64,000 nt of DNA from Thalassobacillus sp. CUG 92003 (GTDB lineage Bacteria > Bacillota > Bacilli > Bacillales > Halobacillaceae), in assembly GCF_013618635.1 (NCBI RefSeq), contig NZ_JABLSJ010000002.1, forward strand, positions 62,001-126,000. The letters are read 5' to 3'. Position numbers and translations under genes: made by a program. Positions within the stretch are counted from its first letter, which is position 1, and each line of letters opens with the position of its first letter. The notes beneath the pieces are model-generated. The model had not been told where the DNA came from and did no database searches. It worked only from the letters and a program-made list of their open reading frames with translations. Positions 43,964 through 53,854 of this stretch are shown piece by piece.

Positions 43964-45388
43964 ATGGGCAAGGATCAAGAACCCGTCATCGATGGCGAGC
44001 ATAAACGAAAGGAAAAAGTACCTCATATTTATGTCATCCTGTTTGGCATGATTGTCTTAGCCTCACTTGCTACGTATTTCGTTCCCTCAGGCACGTTCGA
44101 AAGGGAAACCAATGAGAGTGGAGCTGAGATCCTGCAGCCTGGAACGTTTAACTTTACGGACGCAGCTCCAATTGGAATCATGGACTTCATGCTTGCTATT
44201 CCTGAAGGGCTGATCCAATCGGTGGAAATCATTTTTGGTATTATGATGATTGGCGGAATGTTCGCCGTCATTGAAAGGACCGGGGTTATCGATCTTGGCG
44301 TCGATAAATTAGCCCGCAGCTTTGCGAATAAAGGGTTATGGATCGTGCCGACACTTATGATCCCCTTTTGTATCTTTACGACCATTACAGGACAAGTTGA
44401 GCTTAGTTTAGTTTACTTACCCGCTATTTTACCTCTTATATTAAAATTAGGATTCGATAAGGTTACGGCGGCAGGCATTGTGCTTGTTTCGACAATTGCG
44501 GGATTTGCCATTGCGTTAACTGTGCCAGCCAACCTGGGGACCGCTCAACAAATTGCTGAATTACCCTTTTATTCCGGTATCGGGTACCGCTTAATTATTC
44601 TCATCATTATTTTATCTATTGGAATCATCTATGTATGGCGATATGCCAAGAAAGTTCTTGAGAACCCGGAACACAGTATCGTTTATGGCGAGCAAAGCGA
44701 TGTGGTGCCTGAGGATGTGCCAGAAACGCCGAAAAAAGCGACGCGAAGGCAATTAGCCACCTCTTTTACGTTACTCATTTTCTTCGGCATCCTTATTTAT
44801 GGCTTATTGAATTTTGGCTGGTATTTCCGGGAACTCACCGGCCTCTATGCGTTGATCGGTATTGTAACCGGCCTGGTGGCAGGTCTCAGACCAAGTATGA
44901 TTGCCGAGTCGTTCAATGAAGGGTTCAAACGCATATTGTTAGGCGCGATTGTCGTTGGTATTGCGCGTGGCGTAGCAGTGGTATTGGAAGAAGGACAGAT
45001 CATGGATACCATCATTTATGGGTTCGGTGAATTGGTCGGCATGATTCCGGACTCGATGACAGCCGTATTTATGATGATTGTGCAAGGATTACTGAACTTC
45101 CTCATTCCCTCCGGAAGTGGACAGGCGATGGTCTCTATGCCGATTATGACCGGGCTGGCCGATTTGTCAGGTGTGACAAGGCAGACAGCTGTGCTTGCCT
45201 TTTTAATGGGGGATGGTTTCTCTAATATCTTTTATCCAACATCGGGATACTTTATGGCCACGTTAGCTATCGGAGGATTACGATGGGAAAAGTGGATCAA
45301 GTTCATCTTCCCGCTATTAATCATATGGTATGGCCTGGCCGTCGTGTTTTTGATTATCGCGCAATTCATTGATTACGGTCCGCTATAA
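43964..45388 (+). CDS. YfcC-family (DcuC/ArcD-like) membrane transporter
   Basis: The 474-residue carrier has about 12 membrane helices. It has the family blocks VPSGTF near residue 41, IGGMFAVIERTGVIDLGV near 97, the re-entrant IPSGSGQAMVSMPIMTGLADLSGVTRQTAVLAFLMGDGFSNIFYPTSGYFMATL near 380, and a cytoplasmic loop at about 225-255. YfcC-type proteins move amino acids, dipeptides or dicarboxylates. It is followed 18 nt later by an amidase gene, so the operon probably imports and hydrolyses one compound. An ARG-box-like site suggests an arginine link. Confidence 0.87.
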   Translation: MGKDQEPVIDGEHKRKEKVPHIYVILFGMIVLASLATYFVPSGTFERETNESGAEILQPGTFNFTDAAPIGIMDFMLAIPEGLIQSVEIIFGIMMIGGMFAVIERTGVIDLGVDKLARSFANKGLWIVPTLMIPFCIFTTITGQVELSLVYLPAILPLILKLGFDKVTAAGIVLVSTIAGFAIALTVPANLGTAQQIAELPFYSGIGYRLIILIIILSIGIIYVWRYAKKVLENPEHSIVYGEQSDVVPEDVPETPKKATRRQLATSFTLLIFFGILIYGLLNFGWYFRELTGLYALIGIVTGLVAGLRPSMIAESFNEGFKRILLGAIVVGIARGVAVVLEEGQIMDTIIYGFGELVGMIPDSMTAVFMMIVQGLLNFLIPSGSGQAMVSMPIMTGLADLSGVTRQTAVLAFLMGDGFSNIFYPTSGYFMATLAIGGLRWEKWIKFIFPLLIIWYGLAVVFLIIAQFIDYGPL

Positions 45389-45406
45389 ATAGAAGGGGAT
45401 GTTGAT

Positions 45407-46693
45407 ATGACAGTAAAGGATTTGCAGCAGCGTCTCATGACTGCTTATGATACATCACTAAATGGTTCAGGCGTAAGCGGGGAGCGGTTAGCTTCTCGTT
45501 TAGCTGCCTTAGCTCAAATCGGCTGGACAGGCGATGGCGGTTCTCGGCGGCTTGGTTTTTCCTCTGAAGAACGGGAAGCCAAAGACCTTGTGAAACAGTG
45601 GATGGAAAATGCAGGGCTTCATGTAAGCGAGGACGGGGCAGGAAATATCTTTGGTCGTCTGAATGGAGGATCGGATGATGAACCGGTCGTTATGTCAGGC
45701 TCTCATGTGGACACGGTTCCCAATGGCGGTCATTTTGACGGGGTACTCGGGGTATTATGTGCACTCGAAGTCGTGGAAGCATGGAACGAAACGGGATTTA
45801 CGCCGGATTATCCGTTTGAAGTCGCTGTATTCACTGATGAAGAAGGCTCCCGGTTTAAAAAAGGGTTTACAGGCAGCGAGGCGATGGTAGGGGACCTGGA
45901 TGTCTCTCATATGGCAACGTTGACTGATGGAGAAGGTTTGACATTTGAGGAAGTTTTGGAACAAGCTGGACTGACAAAGACTGGGCTGCTTGAAGCCAGC
46001 CGTGAAGGTGAAATCAGGGCATTTATGGAAGTCCACATTGAACAAGGGAAGCAATTGGAAAAAGCCCAGCAACCCGTTGGTATCGTTTCGGGAATTGCCG
46101 GGCCATCCTGGGTTGAGCTTTCTTTCAAAGGCGTGGCAGGTCACGCCGGTAAAACCCCGATGCATGATCGTCATGATGCGCTTGTCATGGCGAGTGAATT
46201 TATACGCGATATTCCTTCTTTCCCGGAACAGGTCAGCTCGACCGCTGTGGCTACCGTGGGCAAGCTTGAGGTCATCCCGAATGGCGTAAATGTGATTCCT
46301 GGCGAGGTTAAATTATATGTTGATGTTCGCGACATCAACGAAGGTGCCAGAGACGAGCTCGTCACGATGATTACCGGCCATGCCGAACACATTGCCAAGC
46401 AGCATGGCATGAGTGTGCACTACAAAGTTAACACGCGTATTAAGCCTGTACCTGTTGATGAAACGTTGACTCAATACGTGGTGAGTGCTGTTGAGCAAGC
46501 GGATATAAAGCCGATTAAATTGCCGAGCGGAGCCGCACACGACGCCATGATCATAGGACGACATATCCCGGTGGCAATGCTTTTTGTCAGAAGCAGGGAC
46601 GGGATCAGCCATAACCCGGAAGAATGGTCGTCGTTGAATGATTGTGTGATGGCTGTTCACGTCCTCAAGCGAGCATTGGAGCACATGAAATAG
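45407..46693 (+). CDS. M20-type hydantoinase/carbamoylase family amidase
   Basis: The 428-residue enzyme has SGSHVDTVPNGGHFDGVLGV (metal His/Asp, residues ~102-121), FTDEEGSRF (Glu pair, ~144-152), FMEVHIEQG (His), and a C-terminal PSGAAHDAMIIGRHIPVAMLFVRSRDGISHNPEEW metal/substrate block. This pattern defines allantoate amidohydrolases, N-carbamoyl-L-amino-acid hydrolases and ureidoglycolate hydrolases. No purine-degradation gene is adjacent, so a carbamoyl amino acid or similar amide delivered by the upstream transporter is the more likely substrate. It is convergent with the LTA synthase gene, with stops 1 nt apart. Confidence 0.9.
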   Translation: MTVKDLQQRLMTAYDTSLNGSGVSGERLASRLAALAQIGWTGDGGSRRLGFSSEEREAKDLVKQWMENAGLHVSEDGAGNIFGRLNGGSDDEPVVMSGSHVDTVPNGGHFDGVLGVLCALEVVEAWNETGFTPDYPFEVAVFTDEEGSRFKKGFTGSEAMVGDLDVSHMATLTDGEGLTFEEVLEQAGLTKTGLLEASREGEIRAFMEVHIEQGKQLEKAQQPVGIVSGIAGPSWVELSFKGVAGHAGKTPMHDRHDALVMASEFIRDIPSFPEQVSSTAVATVGKLEVIPNGVNVIPGEVKLYVDVRDINEGARDELVTMITGHAEHIAKQHGMSVHYKVNTRIKPVPVDETLTQYVVSAVEQADIKPIKLPSGAAHDAMIIGRHIPVAMLFVRSRDGISHNPEEWSSLNDCVMAVHVLKRALEHMK

Positions 46694-46694
46694 A

Positions 46695-48635
46695 TTATTG
46701 TTCTTTTTGGAAGAGGTGTCGATAGTAATCCGTATCTAATATCTTCGTTGAATAGTAAAATTTATTATCGATCATAGCTGATATCGTTTTCACATAGTCT
46801 TCTTCCACTGAAGCTTTTTCATGAGCTGTGAATTCCCCAGTTGCGGCGTTATAACGCCCTTTATCCGTGATGAAGCTTTTATTTAGAAACGTGACGAGAG
46901 GAGCGGAATCCGAGAAAATGTCGCGGCCCATCAAAAGGCGAGAATCATATTCCAGCCCAAGCAAATTCGACAGGGTAGGGATAATATCTAAACTGGAAGC
47001 TGGTTTGTCGATGGTTACAGGTTCCATGCCGTCAGCATATAAAAGGAACGGACTTTTATACAGTTCAAAGTTTTTCTCGACTTCGTGCCCGGCTAGTTCA
47101 TTGATGGTTTTATCGTCTAATCCGTAAGGGAAGTGATCTGCGCTCATGGCGATTAATGTTTTATCTGCTATTCCAGCTTCTTTAAGCTTGGCAAGTAAGT
47201 GTTCCAACGCTTTATCGAGCTCGACTTGGGTGGCCAAGTAAGCTTTGGCTTGATCCGAATATGGCAAATGATCGACAGCTTGTTTATTTTTCGACGCCAT
47301 ATTATTTCCGGGGAAATTGTACTGCATATGACCACTGACCGTCATGTAATACGTGTGGAAGGGCTGGTTGTCGATATATGACGGGATGGTTTTCTCCATC
47401 ATTTCCAAATCGGAGGCAGGCCAGCTTTCCTTGATTTCCAGACCATTGCCTACCCCTTTATAGTCGTAGCCCATATTAGGATGGGAGACGTCCCGGTTGT
47501 AATAATCATAGGTATGATTATGGTAGGCTGTCGTTTTATAGCCGAGCTTTTTAAGCTGATTACCCATGGCAAAGGGCATATGGTTATCGCCGGACTGAAA
47601 GTAACTCCACACGCCTTTTTTAGGTATCAGCCCCGTGGTCGCGACATACTCGCCGTCTGAGGTACTCACTTCCCAGGAAGGATTGTAGAAATTGGTGAAA
47701 TGATACCCTTCGTTGACCATTTTATATAAGGTCGGGGTAACATCCTGATGAACGGCATACGGCGAAAAACTTTCAGCTGTGATAAAGATCAGGTTGTACC
47801 CTTCATATTTTCCGGTGTAGCTATTTTTGGCTGTAGGCTCGACTTGACTGAAATACTGATGCATCCGTTTTAAGGTTTTATTGGTTTCGTTGGCTTGCAG
47901 CGTCTTAAAATCGATGTCCATGGTTTGATAATCTTTTTCTTCTTCTTTTTCAAATGAAGGCGAAGGCAGCGAAGACGGGGAATCGGTCAGGTTGGGAGAC
48001 CAGCCGAAAGTCAAACGTTGCAAATCTAACCGCATGGTGGTGATCAACCCCAGCCGTTCAGCTGAAAGGATAGGATAACTGCTATTAAAGTAAAGGTCAT
48101 AGGCTGAATGCTGCTCTTTTCCGTTTAAATTGACTAAAACGAGCGCAAAGGCGTGGGAAACCAGCATGAAACATATCAGCAAAGCCTGAGTGTGGTGCGG
48201 CCATTCAGCAAAGTTCAGCCGGTTTTTACCCCATTTTGCTAATAGGATCATAGGCAGGAACAGTAATAACAGCCAGAATGATTGTTTTAATATCGTCATT
48301 AGGATGTCCTGCCAGAAGTCTAGAATTTGAGTAGCGTTACCGGCAGAATACACGCTGTAGAACGTGCGAAAAAATGTATAATAGATGAGCTGGGAAGAAA
48401 ATAGAACCCCGCCGAGTGCTAAGATTCCCAGCGACAGTTTATAGGTTGTCTCAGCTTTAAAAAAGCTGAGAATCACAAATAAAAAGGCAACGATAGATAG
48501 CGAAAATAACAAGGAAATAAGAAATCCCATTGAAACGATCGTTGCTGTGGTAACGGCTCTTAATACAACTTCCATGAACAATAGAGAAGCAAAGAAATAC
48601 AAACATAATGATAATGATCGACATGCTTGTTTCAT
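46695..48635 (-). CDS. LTA synthase/phosphoglycerol transferase (LtaS family)
   Basis: The protein has five N-terminal transmembrane helices (to about residue 185), a linker, then an extracellular sulfatase-fold domain (about 280-620). LIFITAESFSPYAV supplies a metal Glu, and EVSTSDGEYVATTG holds the Thr that forms the glycerophosphate intermediate. MSADHFPYG supplies Asp and His. It polymerises or transfers glycerol phosphate from phosphatidylglycerol to lipoteichoic acid. The frame extends to 48671, but AAAGGATG points to the ATG at 48635. The linker is unusually Ser/Glu-rich (about 230-250). Confidence 0.88.
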   Translation of the reverse strand: MKQACRSLSLCLYFFASLLFMEVVLRAVTTATIVSMGFLISLLFSLSIVAFLFVILSFFKAETTYKLSLGILALGGVLFSSQLIYYTFFRTFYSVYSAGNATQILDFWQDILMTILKQSFWLLLLFLPMILLAKWGKNRLNFAEWPHHTQALLICFMLVSHAFALVLVNLNGKEQHSAYDLYFNSSYPILSAERLGLITTMRLDLQRLTFGWSPNLTDSPSSLPSPSFEKEEEKDYQTMDIDFKTLQANETNKTLKRMHQYFSQVEPTAKNSYTGKYEGYNLIFITAESFSPYAVHQDVTPTLYKMVNEGYHFTNFYNPSWEVSTSDGEYVATTGLIPKKGVWSYFQSGDNHMPFAMGNQLKKLGYKTTAYHNHTYDYYNRDVSHPNMGYDYKGVGNGLEIKESWPASDLEMMEKTIPSYIDNQPFHTYYMTVSGHMQYNFPGNNMASKNKQAVDHLPYSDQAKAYLATQVELDKALEHLLAKLKEAGIADKTLIAMSADHFPYGLDDKTINELAGHEVEKNFELYKSPFLLYADGMEPVTIDKPASSLDIIPTLSNLLGLEYDSRLLMGRDIFSDSAPLVTFLNKSFITDKGRYNAATGEFTAHEKASVEEDYVKTISAMIDNKFYYSTKILDTDYYRHLFQKEQ

Positions 48636-48893
48636 ATGTAAGCTCATCCTTTCTTCATACATCTTATTCACTGTGATAAGGAGGTATGCAGTAGGGTGAG
48701 CTTCTTATTTATGGTATTTGTTCCCCGTGGTGACTACGAAAATTTCATAATTCATTGCAGTTTCTCTTTCCAATTTCTACAAATTTCTAGAAATTGGTGA
48801 CGAGAGATAGGGATTGGTCAGGTTCATCACGAATAATAACTAGAGCCGCAAACGAGTGGCAAAAATAGTCATTTATATAGGAGGACCGAGTCC

Positions 48894-50675
48894 ATGCTGA
48901 ATTTTTCACATCCGGATGTTGAGAATTTTTTTCAAACGTTCGGCATTCAAACGTTTGCAATAAGCCCTGACGAGTCTCAGCTTGTTTTCAGTACAAATTT
49001 GAACGGTAAGTATAATCTGTGGGCGATGGATTTGCCCAATGCTTTTCCTTACCCCTTAAGCTTTATGAATCAGAGTTGTTCGGAACTTACATACGAAAAG
49101 AACGGACGCTTTTTAATCGCTATCATGGATCATGATGGGGACGAGAACGGTCAAATTTATGCTTTACCACCTCAAGGAGGCGAAGTGAAGCCTGTTCGTA
49201 CGAAAGCAGACAGTCGCCATATGGGGCCAGTCTTATCCAAGGATGGCTCTAAGATTTACTATACTTCCAACAAAGATGATGCCACGTTTTTAAAATCATA
49301 CTGTTATGATGTGGAGACAGACCACGAAGACGTGGTGCTTCACGGCAGCGGGGCTGCGACAAGTTTGTTGAAATTCAGTCCTGATGAAAAGAGTTTCATC
49401 TACGGGAAACACTTCGCGAACACGTATGCACTTGCCTATGTGAATTATAACAATGAAGAATTGCTTTTGACCCCTGAGGCACTGCCGCAGCATACGGTAT
49501 CCGATGCCGTGTTCGTGTCAGATACTGAGATTTATATGATCACGAATTACGAAGCAGACTTCTCCTATTTGGCCAAATTTGATCTCAATACTCGGCAATT
49601 CCATAAGGTATGGGCGAACGAAGGGGAGGACTTTAACGGTCTCGAATATGACAAAGCCAACCATTCGTTATATATCACCACAGAATACGGTGTAAAGGAA
49701 CGCCTGCACTATTATGATTTGGCACGTGAAGAAGCGCAAACACTGGATATCCCCACGCGAGTAATTGATCAATTGACTGTAGCAGACTCGGGAAACGTGT
49801 ACGTGTTAGGAAATGCACCAACGCAACCGCAGAACATTTATAAACGTGATGCCCAAGGATGGTCGCGGGTGACGAATTTTGGTGTTCCGGGTGTTAAAGC
49901 AGAAGACATGGTAGAACCTGAAATTCTTCATTATAACTCTTTTGATGACCTGACGATTGAAGCTTTATTCTACCGTGCTAAACCCGAAGCAAGTAATGGC
50001 CACGTCATCCTATGGCCGCACGGAGGTCCTCAGGCTGCTGAACGTGAAGACTTTCGTGCGCTATTTCAGTTTCTCGTTCACCGGGGCTACAGTATTTTTG
50101 CGCCAAACTTCCGGGGATCCACGGGTTATGGCCTAGCGTTTACGAAAATGATAGAAGGCGATTGGGGGCATGGCCCGCGCCTGGATAACATAGAAGGATT
50201 GAACTGGCTGATTAAGCAGGGATACGCTGACAAGGAGAAGATTCTATTATTAGGGGGCAGTTACGGAGGATACATGGCCTTGTTGCTTCATGGGCGACAC
50301 CCCGAGTATTTCAAGGCTGTCGTGGACATTTTCGGCCCTTGTAACTTATTCAGTTTCATCGAGTCAGTACCTGAACATTGGAAACCGGTTATGACACAAT
50401 GGGTGGGGGATCCGGTGGCAGATAAAGACAAACTGACCACAGATTCGCCTATTCATTATCTTGATTCCATGACTAAACCGATGCTGGTGATTCAAGGGGC
50501 CAAAGATCCTCGCGTCGTCCAGGCTGAATCAGATCAAATTGTTGAAGCTCTACGCAATAAAGGAAGAGACGTTGAGTACACGGTTTTAGAAGACGAAGGA
50601 CATGGGTTTTCCAAAAAAGATAATGAGATTAAGGTATATCGACAAGTGCTTGATTTTTTTGACCGATATATATAA
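48894..50675 (+). CDS. S9-family prolyl oligopeptidase-like peptidase
   Basis: The N-terminal ~340 residues form a beta-propeller (repeated ISPDESQLVFSTNLNGKYNLWAM-type blades). The C-terminal alpha/beta-hydrolase has catalytic Ser in GGSYGGYMA near residue 456, Asp in VIQGAKDPRVV near 537 and His in EDEGHGFSK near 569. This is the acylaminoacyl peptidase/DPP group. No signal peptide is present, so it is cytoplasmic and probably cleaves oligopeptides. GGAGGACCGAG precedes the ATG. Confidence 0.9.
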   Translation: MLNFSHPDVENFFQTFGIQTFAISPDESQLVFSTNLNGKYNLWAMDLPNAFPYPLSFMNQSCSELTYEKNGRFLIAIMDHDGDENGQIYALPPQGGEVKPVRTKADSRHMGPVLSKDGSKIYYTSNKDDATFLKSYCYDVETDHEDVVLHGSGAATSLLKFSPDEKSFIYGKHFANTYALAYVNYNNEELLLTPEALPQHTVSDAVFVSDTEIYMITNYEADFSYLAKFDLNTRQFHKVWANEGEDFNGLEYDKANHSLYITTEYGVKERLHYYDLAREEAQTLDIPTRVIDQLTVADSGNVYVLGNAPTQPQNIYKRDAQGWSRVTNFGVPGVKAEDMVEPEILHYNSFDDLTIEALFYRAKPEASNGHVILWPHGGPQAAEREDFRALFQFLVHRGYSIFAPNFRGSTGYGLAFTKMIEGDWGHGPRLDNIEGLNWLIKQGYADKEKILLLGGSYGGYMALLLHGRHPEYFKAVVDIFGPCNLFSFIESVPEHWKPVMTQWVGDPVADKDKLTTDSPIHYLDSMTKPMLVIQGAKDPRVVQAESDQIVEALRNKGRDVEYTVLEDEGHGFSKKDNEIKVYRQVLDFFDRYI

Positions 50676-50687
50676 CATCAGTTTTTC

Positions 50688-50723
50688 GAGTATCAGGGGT
50701 GTGACGCTCCTGATACTTTTTTT
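50688..50723 (+). terminator. Terminator of the S9 peptidase gene
   Basis: AGTATCAGG pairs with CCTGATACT and is followed by T7. Confidence 0.92.
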
Positions 50724-50839
50724 ATGTTTTAGTGTCGAATCATTAACAATTCAACCTACATTTTCATTTATTTATGGTAAAATGGAACTAAATGATTAGC
50801 ATTTAACGTATGACACTTAGTATAAAAGGGTGAGAGGAT

Positions 50840-51283
50840 ATGGTGGCGACAATAAAAAATCTAGCCTCAAATCGAGGATTTACATTGATCGAAGTCTTAG
50901 CCTCGATTGTCATTATGACCATAATCATTACAATCTTTTTCACCCTGTTTACCCAGTCAGCTCGGACAACTCATCAGTCTGAGTCCATCATCAACGCCAC
51001 GTATACTGCTCAGCAGGAGATGGAGAACATCTACCATCTCAGTGAGTCGATGACAGTGAGCGACGGGTTTGCTCATATGGAGGACAACGGATACGCGATT
51101 GCTAACCCAGGAGAGGCCTACATACTCACGCATGATAAGCACGGTTTCCATGTGCGTATTGAAATCGAACGTCGGTCTGAGGATGCTTTAAATCAAGTAC
51201 GTGTAAAGGTTTTCGAAAATTCCTCTGAAGAAGCTTTAGAAGCTCAAATGGAGACGATCGTAACATGGAGGGTTAGCGATTGA
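50840..51283 (+). CDS. Type IV pseudopilin-like protein (PilV/GspI-like)
   Basis: A prepilin peptidase site RGFTLIEVLASIVIMTIIITIFFTL begins at residue 12, with Gly at -1, Phe at +1 and Glu at +5, followed by the hydrophobic alpha-helix. The C-terminal ~100 residues form a small beta-rich head. ATG 50840 or the adjacent GTG 50843 follows GGTGAGAGG. It overlaps the next pseudopilin gene by 4 nt. It must depend on a prepilin peptidase and assembly ATPase encoded elsewhere, such as the com machinery. Confidence 0.87.
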   Translation: MVATIKNLASNRGFTLIEVLASIVIMTIIITIFFTLFTQSARTTHQSESIINATYTAQQEMENIYHLSESMTVSDGFAHMEDNGYAIANPGEAYILTHDKHGFHVRIEIERRSEDALNQVRVKVFENSSEEALEAQMETIVTWRVSD

Positions 51284-51702
51284 AACAGTGGCTGTATAAT
51301 CAAAGAGGCATGACCCTTGTTGAACTACTTGCGGCTTTAGCGGTCATGACGATTGTGCTTCTCCTAATGGGGAGTCTCTCATTGTTTGGTCAAAAACAGT
51401 TTATGAGCCAAACAAACAGTGTGGAAGATCAAGCCAATGTGCGTCATGCTGTCAGCTTTCTTACGAAAGAAATACGAGGTGCCGAGTCTGTTTCTGTGGA
51501 TGATCACGTGTTGTCCATTGATAACGACAATTATCAGTTGATAGATGGAGAGATAGTGAGAGATTCGACTACGGTCGCGCAGTCTATTAAAACATTCCAT
51601 GTGGTTAAATCGAGCAATGAGATTAAGATAAACATCACAGGTGCTTCACAACATGATGGTGATGGGAAATCTTTGTCTACGGTAATTTATCTAAGGGAGT
51701 AG
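51280..51702 (+). CDS. Type IV pseudopilin-like protein (PilW/GspJ-like)
   Basis: The prepilin motif RGMTLVELLAALAVMTIVLLLMG begins at residue 9. The head domain (about 40-140) includes VRHAVSFLTKEIRGAESV, a pattern typical of PilW/GspJ minor pilins. Its start overlaps the previous gene (ATTGA) and the next gene begins 5 nt after its stop, so the three are one operon. It probably forms part of a minor-pilin tip complex. Confidence 0.87.
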   Translation: MKQWLYNQRGMTLVELLAALAVMTIVLLLMGSLSLFGQKQFMSQTNSVEDQANVRHAVSFLTKEIRGAESVSVDDHVLSIDNDNYQLIDGEIVRDSTTVAQSIKTFHVVKSSNEIKINITGASQHDGDGKSLSTVIYLRE

Positions 51703-51707
51703 GCTTA

Positions 51708-53168
51708 ATGATGAAGTGGGGCTATCTGAATCGGCCACAATTGAATAATGAGCACGGCATGACGCTAGTGCTTGTCCTGCTGGTACTTACTGTCTTGTCC
51801 ATATTAGGGATGGGTTTATTGGGCGTTGTCATGAATAATGCCCAAATGAGTTCCGGAGAACGGGATTACCAATCGACCTACTATATTGCAGAAGCGGGAA
51901 TCACGAAACGCTTCCAGGAAGTGAAATCAGAGGTTCAAGATGCTTATGAATCGACCTCGTCAGAATCTGATTTCTACCGTGAACTCGAATCTGCTATGTT
52001 GATTGAGACCTCGTTGGATACCTTTGAAGCGGCTTTCGGGGAACAACCGAAAGCTGACATGAAGGTGGAAAAATTGAATCAATCAAATCCGCGCCAGTAT
52101 AGGATGACATCTGAGGGCATGATTGATAACCGTTCCCGTACGGTTGAACGAACATTTGAAGTAGGGTGGGCCCCTAAGCGCCAATTTAGTGTACCTGAGC
52201 ACATGTCTGTGTTTACGGAGACGACGATTGATTTATCAGGTGGGGCTACCATAACGGGAAATCTTGGTACCAATTCTGCCGCTGCTCGATCAATCCGGTT
52301 GGATGGCGGGGCCCGTATTAATGATGGGGATATATACGTTCCAGAAGGCTCCGAACGCGATGCGGTGGATGCCCCAGATTGGATGGATGTTCCTCCCACT
52401 ATTGCTATGGGATCGCCATCTGAGTTGAAGCTTCCTCCGTTCCCTGTGTATCCGAACTATGAACCGTTACCAGATCAACGCTGGAATGATTATCACGTAA
52501 TAGAAGATGGCAATCTCAAGATCGATAGTTGGAAGTCCAATGGGTACACGTTAAATTTAGAACGCAATGCTTCTCTTTCAGAGATTATTCTGACGAGTAA
52601 CCGTAAACTTACCATTGATACAGGTAATAACGATAAAGCGATCGTTGTGGATGATTTGAATGTGCAAAATGGCCACATTAATCTAGCAGGCTCTGGGAAA
52701 CTGACGGTATATGTGAATGGTGAGATCAATATGGGTGCCGGAAGTGATATCAATAACGGCGGTAACATTGAGGATCTGCAAATCTACTTGAAGTCTTCAC
52801 AAATGTCGAATAGCTTGAACCTCTCCGGAAGCCAGAAGATCTTCGGTTCCTTATATGCAGAAGATGCTGACATTACATTGTCTGGTGGGGGAGGGTTTCA
52901 AGGTCATATATTTACTGGCGGCAGCAATTTCACAATCAATGGGGGTGCGAGGGCATACGCTTCGTTACTATTTGCCCCCCATGCTGATTTTTCGATTAGC
53001 GGCGGTGGCTCAGTCGATGGATCTGTTATTGCCCATCAATTTTCGGCCAGTGGCGGTGCGCGTGTAAAGTACGAAGAAGAAGATATGGATATCCCATTTG
53101 ACCCAGGTGGCGGCAGCACTGAGCCTGAAGAGTTGATTGACGCCGAGCCTATCAGAGAAGCACCTTAG
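51708..53168 (+). CDS. PilX-type minor pilin with beta-helical C-terminal domain
   Basis: The N-terminus has a PilX-like segment (HGMTLVLVLLVLTVLSILGMGLLGVVMNNAQMSSGERDYQSTYYIAEAGI). The helix contains Leu where most pilins have Glu at +5. Residues ~175-470 hold a repetitive Gly/Ser region with recurring LSGGATITGNLG, LDGGARINDGDIYV, LSGGGGFQGHIFTGG, INGGARAYASLLFAP and ISGGGSVDGSVIAHQF. This predicts a right-handed beta-helix like the DUF7305/bactofilin group. It may be a large adhesive or tip subunit. It is last in the operon. Confidence 0.85.
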   Translation: MMKWGYLNRPQLNNEHGMTLVLVLLVLTVLSILGMGLLGVVMNNAQMSSGERDYQSTYYIAEAGITKRFQEVKSEVQDAYESTSSESDFYRELESAMLIETSLDTFEAAFGEQPKADMKVEKLNQSNPRQYRMTSEGMIDNRSRTVERTFEVGWAPKRQFSVPEHMSVFTETTIDLSGGATITGNLGTNSAAARSIRLDGGARINDGDIYVPEGSERDAVDAPDWMDVPPTIAMGSPSELKLPPFPVYPNYEPLPDQRWNDYHVIEDGNLKIDSWKSNGYTLNLERNASLSEIILTSNRKLTIDTGNNDKAIVVDDLNVQNGHINLAGSGKLTVYVNGEINMGAGSDINNGGNIEDLQIYLKSSQMSNSLNLSGSQKIFGSLYAEDADITLSGGGGFQGHIFTGGSNFTINGGARAYASLLFAPHADFSISGGGSVDGSVIAHQFSASGGARVKYEEEDMDIPFDPGGGSTEPEELIDAEPIREAP

Positions 53169-53684
53169 TCAATGTTTTACATTTTATTTTCTCTCTCCCT
53201 CTTTTTGGCTCCCTTTACTTAACTTTAAATTTCGTTTTGCGGAAGGGGGCTCAATCTTCCACGGGTCTATCACTCCTCCACCCTCTATTATCATTGGAGT
53301 TTCGCCATCTCTAACGCTTTTGTGAAGAGAGCATATATGTGCTTTTACGGATTTAATACGTTTTTTTCTATCCTCTTAGCTAGGTATCTCTATTCTTTCC
53401 TTTCCTCCTCTTTTTCGATTGCCTGTTATTGTAACCTATTGTTTCTGTAGTTACCCTCCTTTAATCCCTTCTTTCTTTTTTTTATCTCCAATAAAACTAC
53501 TATGCTAATTCCCGGACTAACTTTTAACCCTTAATTCAAACTCCCGGACTAAGTCTGGTTGATTTTTCTAACTTAGCTTGAATAACTGGTTATTATAGTT
53601 TAGTTGGGTGAAGAACACCCTTTCTATTCACATAGGTGATTATATTATCATGGTCTTTTAGACTTTATTAAGCGTGAACCTCAA
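53169..53684. other. Long spacer after the pseudopilin operon
   Basis: This AT-rich, pyrimidine-rich spacer of about 515 bp has no credible gene. CCCGGACTAA occurs twice (53511 and 53543). No clear hairpin terminator follows the pilX-like gene. Confidence 0.5.
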
Positions 53685-53830
53685 TGTGTACACATTTGTG
53701 TACATGATTACAATTTGAACACTGTGTGTACACAAATAAGAACACAAGTACACAATAACGTGTACATACTGTTATAACAACATGTATGCAAATTTGTACA
53801 CAAGAACACAAAAACGAAAACATGTATGCG
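53685..53830. repeat. parC-like centromere/operator with iterated TGTACA motifs
   Basis: Motifs of the form GTGTACAC, TGTACAT or ATGTATG recur about eight times: TGTGTACACA at 53685, then near 53698, 53726, 53747, 53760, 53782, 53794 and 53822. They lie upstream of the ParM-type gene and just upstream of a good promoter, the usual location of the ParR-bound centromere in type II partition systems. Confidence 0.75.
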
Positions 53831-53854
53831 TTAAAGAATACATCAAATGGCACA

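Noticed and set aside
48695-48799. Short GTG-initiated frame after AAGGAGG, about 34 residues
   Set aside because: The spacing is long, the sequence shows no family features, and it lies in the promoter region between divergent genes.
53511-53552. CCCGGACTAA repeats as another phased array
   Set aside because: There are only two copies, spaced 32 bp, which does not fit the 20-21 bp class.
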